64,000 bases of DNA. Source: Streptomyces sp. I05A-00742 (GTDB taxonomy: Bacteria > Actinomycetota > Actinomycetes > Streptomycetales > Streptomycetaceae). Location of the stretch: positions 20,817 through 84,816 of the forward strand of contig NZ_JABETO010000029.1 in NCBI RefSeq assembly GCF_013055795.1, given 5' to 3'. Shown here one piece after another: positions 60,401 to 64,000 of the stretch (position 1 is the stretch's first letter; each line of letters starts with the position of its first letter). A program made the translations under genes and the position numbers. A model generated the notes under the pieces. The model made no database searches. It was not told where the DNA came from and saw nothing but the letters and a program-made list of their open reading frames with translations.

Positions 60401-61180
60401 TCAGCCGCGCACGTGCAGCCCGAAACCCGTGCGGCCCGCGGGCTCCAGGCCCTCCTTCAGGTGCAGCGAGGGAATCTCGTAGTCGCCGAAGTTCTGCGGC
60501 CGGAACGCGATCGGCTCGGTCGACTCCAGGGTGAGCAGGCGCTGTTCCCAGGCCTTGGCGACGTCCGGGTAGTTCTCGGCGGTCATCCGGTCGGTGCCGT
60601 ACAGCACGAACGGCGGCAGGACCTCGATGCCCGGGTAGTAGAGGATGCCGTGGTGGATCGGGAACAACAGGTCGTCGATGGGACCGTTGATCCCGCGAGC
60701 GGCGTAATGCGACTCCGGGCCGCCGGCGGTCACCGACAGCAGAGCCTTCCTGCCCGCGAGGGTGCCTTCGCCGAAGCGCTCGCCGTACTTGGTGTCACTG
60801 TGCTCGCCGACGCCGTAGGCGAAGCGGTAGGTGAACACCCGGTCCACCCAGCCCTTGAGGATCGCGGGCATCGAGTACCACCACAGCGGGAACTGGAAGA
60901 TGACCGTGTCGGCCCACAGCAGCTTCTCCTGCTCGGCGAGCACGTCCGGGGTGAGCGTCCCGGCGTCGAAGGCCCGGCCCGAATCCCGGGCGACCTTCAG
61001 CGGACTTGAGGCGTCGGGCCCGTAGTCCGCGGCGTCCACGACCGCCTTCCAGTTCATCGCGTACAGATCACTCACCCGCACCTCGTGCCCGGCGGTCTCC
61101 AAGGTGGACACCGCGAGGTCCTTCAGCGAGCTGTTGAGCGACTTCGGCTCCGGGTGGGCGTGGACGATCAGCGTCTTCAT
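60401..61180 (-). CDS. Flavodoxin-like NAD(P)H-dependent quinone oxidoreductase
   Basis: A 259-residue flavoenzyme of the MdaB/NQO1-like family. FMN/FAD-binding motifs are LIVHAHPEPKSLNSSLKDLA, FQFPLWWYSMPAILKGWVDR, VFTYRFAYGVGEHSD and LLSVTAGGPESHYAARGING. It reduces quinones or other electrophiles by two electrons. AAGGAG stands before the ATG at 61180. It is divergent from an XRE/MmyB-like regulator with a small inverted repeat between the genes. Confidence 0.92.
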   Translation of the reverse strand: MKTLIVHAHPEPKSLNSSLKDLAVSTLETAGHEVRVSDLYAMNWKAVVDAADYGPDASSPLKVARDSGRAFDAGTLTPDVLAEQEKLLWADTVIFQFPLWWYSMPAILKGWVDRVFTYRFAYGVGEHSDTKYGERFGEGTLAGRKALLSVTAGGPESHYAARGINGPIDDLLFPIHHGILYYPGIEVLPPFVLYGTDRMTAENYPDVAKAWEQRLLTLESTEPIAFRPQNFGDYEIPSLHLKEGLEPAGRTGFGLHVRG

Positions 61181-61263
61181 CAGAACTCCTTCGGATCGAT
61201 GCCTCCGATCCTGGGCGCCACGGAGCCCGGCGTTCAGGGGCGCATCGTCCATCGGACGGGACT

Positions 61264-61280
61264 TCCTGGTATCGACAGGA
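61264..61280. promoter_or_regulatory. Inverted repeat TCCTG-N7-CAGGA between divergent genes
   Basis: Perfect 5-bp arms with a 7-base spacer, located 84 bases from the oxidoreductase start and 38 bases before the XRE regulator. A candidate operator for the regulator. Confidence 0.4.
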
Positions 61281-61317
61281 CCACCTTCTCGGGCACCACC
61301 GAGGCCATACTGGGAAC

Positions 61318-62166
61318 ATGGACGATCTTGCGGGCTTCCTGCGGACCCGGCGTTCCCGGGTCGACCCGGCGGCCGTCGGCATCCCCACCGACAGCCGCCG
61401 GCGCGTCGAAGGGCTGCGCCGCGAAGAGGTCGCGCACCTGTCCGGAGTCAGCGTCGACTACTACGTACGCCTGGAGCAGGGCCGCGCGACCCAGCCCTCC
61501 GAGCAGGTCCTCGACGCGCTCGCCCGCGTCCTCGGCCTCGACGGGACCGAACGCGGACACCTCCACCGGCTCGCCCGGCAGCCCCGCCGCCGCGCGAAGG
61601 CGCCGGGCGGGCGGGTACGGCCGGAGCTGCTGCGCGTCCTCGCCCTGGTCGCCGACGCACCCGCGCTGATCATGGACCACCGCCTGGACGTACTCGCCGG
61701 CAACCGCCTCGCCGGCCTCCTCTTCGGCCGGCCGATACCGGGCCTCAACACCGCCCGCCACATCTTCCTCGAGGAAACCGAGCGCGGCCTCTACGCCGAC
61801 TGGGAGAAATGCACCCTTGACGTCGTCGGCCACCTGCGCCTGGCCGTCGGCAAATACCCCGACGACCCCCGCCTGGCCACCCTCATCGGCGAACTGGCCA
61901 TGGGCAGCGAACGCTTCCGCCGTCTCTGGGCCCGCGCCGACGTCCGCGCCCGCACCCACGGACGCAAGGCATACCGACACCCGCTGGTCGGACTGCTGGA
62001 ACTGCACCAGGAGAACTTCGCGCTACCCGACGAATCAAGCATGGAGCTGCTGGTCCTCTCCGCGGCCCCCGGCAGCCCCGCCGAGGACGGACTGCGCCTG
62101 CTCGCGCGCCTGGGCGCGGACGACGATGACGCGCATCCCGCAGTGAACGCCCAGATCCGCGAGTAA
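61318..62166 (+). CDS. XRE regulator with MmyB-like ligand domain
   Basis: A 282-residue regulator. The N-terminus, LAGFLRTRRSRVDPAAVGIP then RRRVEGLRREEVAHLSGVSV and DYYVRLEQGRATQPSEQVLD, is the typical SinR-like helix-turn-helix of MmyB proteins. The C-terminal domain (~100-270) is the PAS-like MmyB ligand-binding domain (PALIMDHRLDVLAGNRLAGL, NTARHIFLEE, ELAMGSERFRRLWARADVRA). MmyB relatives bind fatty acid-like ligands. It probably controls the divergent quinone reductase. Confidence 0.92.
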   Translation: MDDLAGFLRTRRSRVDPAAVGIPTDSRRRVEGLRREEVAHLSGVSVDYYVRLEQGRATQPSEQVLDALARVLGLDGTERGHLHRLARQPRRRAKAPGGRVRPELLRVLALVADAPALIMDHRLDVLAGNRLAGLLFGRPIPGLNTARHIFLEETERGLYADWEKCTLDVVGHLRLAVGKYPDDPRLATLIGELAMGSERFRRLWARADVRARTHGRKAYRHPLVGLLELHQENFALPDESSMELLVLSAAPGSPAEDGLRLLARLGADDDDAHPAVNAQIRE

Positions 62167-62259
62167 CGCAACGGCGACTTCTACAGGCAGGCACGAAAGT
62201 GCCGTGGGTTCGCCGCCGCCGAATCGGCCAGATATACCCAGTCAGTTGGAGGAGACAGG

Positions 62260-62817
62260 TTGCCCGCCATAACCGATCTCGGACCCGTTGCCTGGCCACC
62301 TGCCCCGATCAGAACCGACCGGCTCGTGCTCCGCGAGTCCGAGGCCCGGGACCGTGCGGCGTTCATCAAGTTGTTCGCCTCACCCGAGGTGGGCACCTAC
62401 GTCGGCGGTTCTCGACCGCGTGACGAGCTCGAACGGGCGGTGCCTGAGGTGCCGGGGCGGCGCCCCGGCTTCTTCGTGGTCGATCTCGACGGCGCGATGA
62501 CAGGCATGGTCACGCTCGATCGGCGCGACGCGGAGCGTCAGGGACGCGTCCGTCCGGACGGCGGGGAGACCACGCTCGGCTACATGTTCCTCCCAACGGC
62601 GTGGGGACGTGGGTACGCCGCTGAGGCCTGCGCGGCGGCACTCGCCTGGTTCGCCGACGCGCTTCCCGGCGAGCCGGTGGTGCTCTGCACCCAGACCGCC
62701 AACGACCGCGCGATGCGCCTCGCGGCGAAGCTGGGGTTCACCGAGGTGGAGCGGTTCGAGGAGTTCGGCGCCGAGCAGTGGTTCGGCGTGTGGTCCTCGG
62801 TCACGCCGTCCGGTTGA
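62260..62817 (+). CDS. RimJ/RimL-type GNAT acetyltransferase
   Basis: A 185-residue acetyltransferase. The opening PIRTDRLVLRESEARDRAAF is typical of RimJ/RimL relatives; motif A is ETTLGYMFLPTAWGRGYAAE; motif B has ANDRAMRLAAKLGFTEVERF. Substrates of the group are protein N-termini, aminoacyl or amino-sugar groups; it cannot be narrowed here. A TTG start at 62260 is chosen because GGAGG lies 7 bases before it and no suitable ATG is near. Confidence 0.88.
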   Translation: MPAITDLGPVAWPPAPIRTDRLVLRESEARDRAAFIKLFASPEVGTYVGGSRPRDELERAVPEVPGRRPGFFVVDLDGAMTGMVTLDRRDAERQGRVRPDGGETTLGYMFLPTAWGRGYAAEACAAALAWFADALPGEPVVLCTQTANDRAMRLAAKLGFTEVERFEEFGAEQWFGVWSSVTPSG

Positions 62818-62912
62818 GCTCGTGCTCGGAACAGGTGGCGCGCAGTACGGCAGTTCTTCGAGTTCCCAGCCAACCCCACTTACTGCTGGAACGATGTGCG
62901 AGGGGAAAGACA

Positions 62913-63896
62913 ATGAGCACCGCCGAAGAGCAGGACCGGCTCCTGCGGGGACCCAGAAGGGCTCTCGAACAAGCACGGCAGGACCGGGCGATGTGGGCCG
63001 ACCTGGCCTACCGCGCCCAGATCACCGACGAGGGTCCCATAGCCGACCGCAACAGAGCCGCCCGCTTCGCCGTTCTGTGGGCACTGCAATACGACCGCCG
63101 CCCCGAGGACCTGCCCCTCCTTCGCTTCCTGCTCCAGCAGCAGACCACTTACTACCGCGAAGCCGTCCCCTGGGGCCTGGCCCCCGACCTGACGCTGGCG
63201 GGATTCCTGGTCGCCGAACACCGGCAGGTGGAGGACCTGTGGCTGCACTGGGATGCCAAGAACATCAGCTTCGATACGGCGCTGGGCTACCACCTCTACC
63301 ATCTCTTCACCCCAGGCATCACCGCCGCCTCGGAAACGGTGCGATCCAGCTCCCACCCCGACCGCGAACGCATCCTGCGCGACATCACATCGGCCCGGCA
63401 TACCGACGCCGCCATCGAGGAGTGGCTGGATCAGCAGCGCGCACGATTCCCTTCCGACCCGGCCGACGAAGGACTCAAATCATGGGCCCAGCACGCCGCT
63501 CGCCTCGGCGAACGCGAGGCGTCCCGCCTGTTCCTGACGGAGTGGGCGGCAGGCGAGCCCCGAACCGACGCCACACTCAACACGCTGCAGTTCCACCTCG
63601 CTCAGCTCGGCTACCTCGCCGAAGCCGTGGAAGTACAGAAGGAAGCCATCACGATCAGTGAGCTCTTTCAGCGTTGCCGCTCCAGGGTGAGGACGGCTCG
63701 GGCGATTGCCGACATTCGATTTGGGCTGCACCGGGCTCTGCGGAAGATCCGCCAGGACTTCAGACGGGCCACGCCTCGCTCGACCGGTGCCCGCGCTGCC
63801 GAGAGTGCGCGGTTGACCGTGCGTTGGGTCGGTGACAGGTCGCCGCCCGGCGGGCGTCTGACGGGTGTTGTCACCCATGGGCCGGCGCCCAGGTAG
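62913..63896 (+). CDS. Hypothetical protein truncated by IS element (chimeric C-terminus)
   Basis: A 327-residue frame of unknown function. Residues 1-~245 look native: helical, with paired repeats that recall TPR-like folds (WAQHAARLGEREASRLFLTE, LQFHLAQLGYLAEAVEVQKE). From about residue 250 on (SELFQRCRSRVRTARAIADI) the frame reads the antisense of the IS5 transposase gene, so the original 3' end has been cut off. AGGGGAAAG precedes the ATG. The protein is probably non-functional or altered; its family is not recognised. Confidence 0.65.
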   Translation: MSTAEEQDRLLRGPRRALEQARQDRAMWADLAYRAQITDEGPIADRNRAARFAVLWALQYDRRPEDLPLLRFLLQQQTTYYREAVPWGLAPDLTLAGFLVAEHRQVEDLWLHWDAKNISFDTALGYHLYHLFTPGITAASETVRSSSHPDRERILRDITSARHTDAAIEEWLDQQRARFPSDPADEGLKSWAQHAARLGEREASRLFLTEWAAGEPRTDATLNTLQFHLAQLGYLAEAVEVQKEAITISELFQRCRSRVRTARAIADIRFGLHRALRKIRQDFRRATPRSTGARAAESARLTVRWVGDRSPPGGRLTGVVTHGPAPR

Positions 63897-64000
63897 GCGC
63901 GGTCGGCGAGTACCGGGATGCCCTGGCGTTCGCAGATCCGGATGATCCGGTGGGTGCGGGCGGCGGTCAGGTCGTGGGTGCGGCCGGGCAGTGCGGGCGA
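63668..64000 (-). mobile_element. IS5-family transposase, C-terminal part (continues beyond window)
   Basis: Read leftward from the window edge, the frame gives RTHDLTAARTHRIIRICERQ, GIPVLADRAYLGAG and SPTQRTVNRALSAARAPVER, then GVARLKSWRIFRRARCSP and a stop at 63668. The APVERGVARLK stretch holds the Glu of the DDE triad and the following basic region is typical of IS5-group transposases. The element's 3' end lies between the stop and about 63650, inside the hypothetical gene. Its other end is outside the window. Confidence 0.88.

Overview
The window looks like a chromosomal segment of a Streptomyces or a close relative. Nearly every codon ends in G or C. Several families are typical of the genus: a SAV_915-type protein, XRE/DUF5753 and DUF397 pairs, DUF6879, and a mycothiol-dependent maleylpyruvate-isomerase-like enzyme. 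TTA leucine codons are very rare and sit in only a few accessory genes, as expected for bldA-dependent genes. I see no rRNA, tRNA, CRISPR array or replication origin.

Left part (0-21 kb): purine and glyoxylate catabolism, interrupted by accessory genes. The 3' end of malate synthase and a TipA-like MerR regulator come first. Next is a leftward block for urate breakdown: an OHCU decarboxylase-HIU hydrolase fusion, urate oxidase, 8-oxoguanine deaminase, an NCS2 purine permease and a YfcC-type permease. Allantoin breakdown eventually yields glyoxylate. That is handled by malate synthase and by hydroxypyruvate isomerase, tartronate semialdehyde reductase and glyoxylate carboligase at 17.3-21 kb. 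Between these two blocks lie an ArsR/MFS efflux pair, a secreted DD-peptidase-like hydrolase, a thiamine-binding-like/HTH pair, a TTA-containing protein resembling only the N-terminus of an IS5 transposase, and a solitary iterative type I polyketide synthase (KS-AT-DH-ACP, no KR) of the orsellinate/6-methylsalicylate class.

Middle (21-44.5 kb): mixed metabolism and regulation. It holds a zinc-ribbon/degenerate Mrr-like protein, a LysR/oxidoreductase pair with a clear LysR box, two acyl-CoA ligases, SAV_915 plus a diaminopimelate decarboxylase, acetyltransferase and XRE genes, an MgtC protein, and a secreted trypsin-like protease with a propeller tail. It also holds a PhoD phosphatase lacking a signal peptide, an HxlR/NmrA redox pair, a decayed MFS transporter, and a DUF6879-XRE-DUF397 locus flanked by two tiny coupled genes. 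Three large palindromic REP-like elements start right at the stop codons of hyi, the oxidoreductase and lysA.

Right part (44.5-64 kb): a second purine block has the three xanthine dehydrogenase subunits, an AzgA-type purine permease and XdhC, with the regulator PucR divergent. Xanthine dehydrogenase makes the urate that the left-hand enzymes degrade. Then come a DauR-like regulator with a threonine-synthase-like PLP enzyme and an AEC transporter, a TetR/carboxylesterase pair and an XRE/quinone-reductase pair. The window ends in an IS5-family transposase whose insertion has cut off the 3' end of a hypothetical gene. Short tandem repeats (18, 19, 27 and 47 bp) recur inside or beside genes between 37 and 58 kb.
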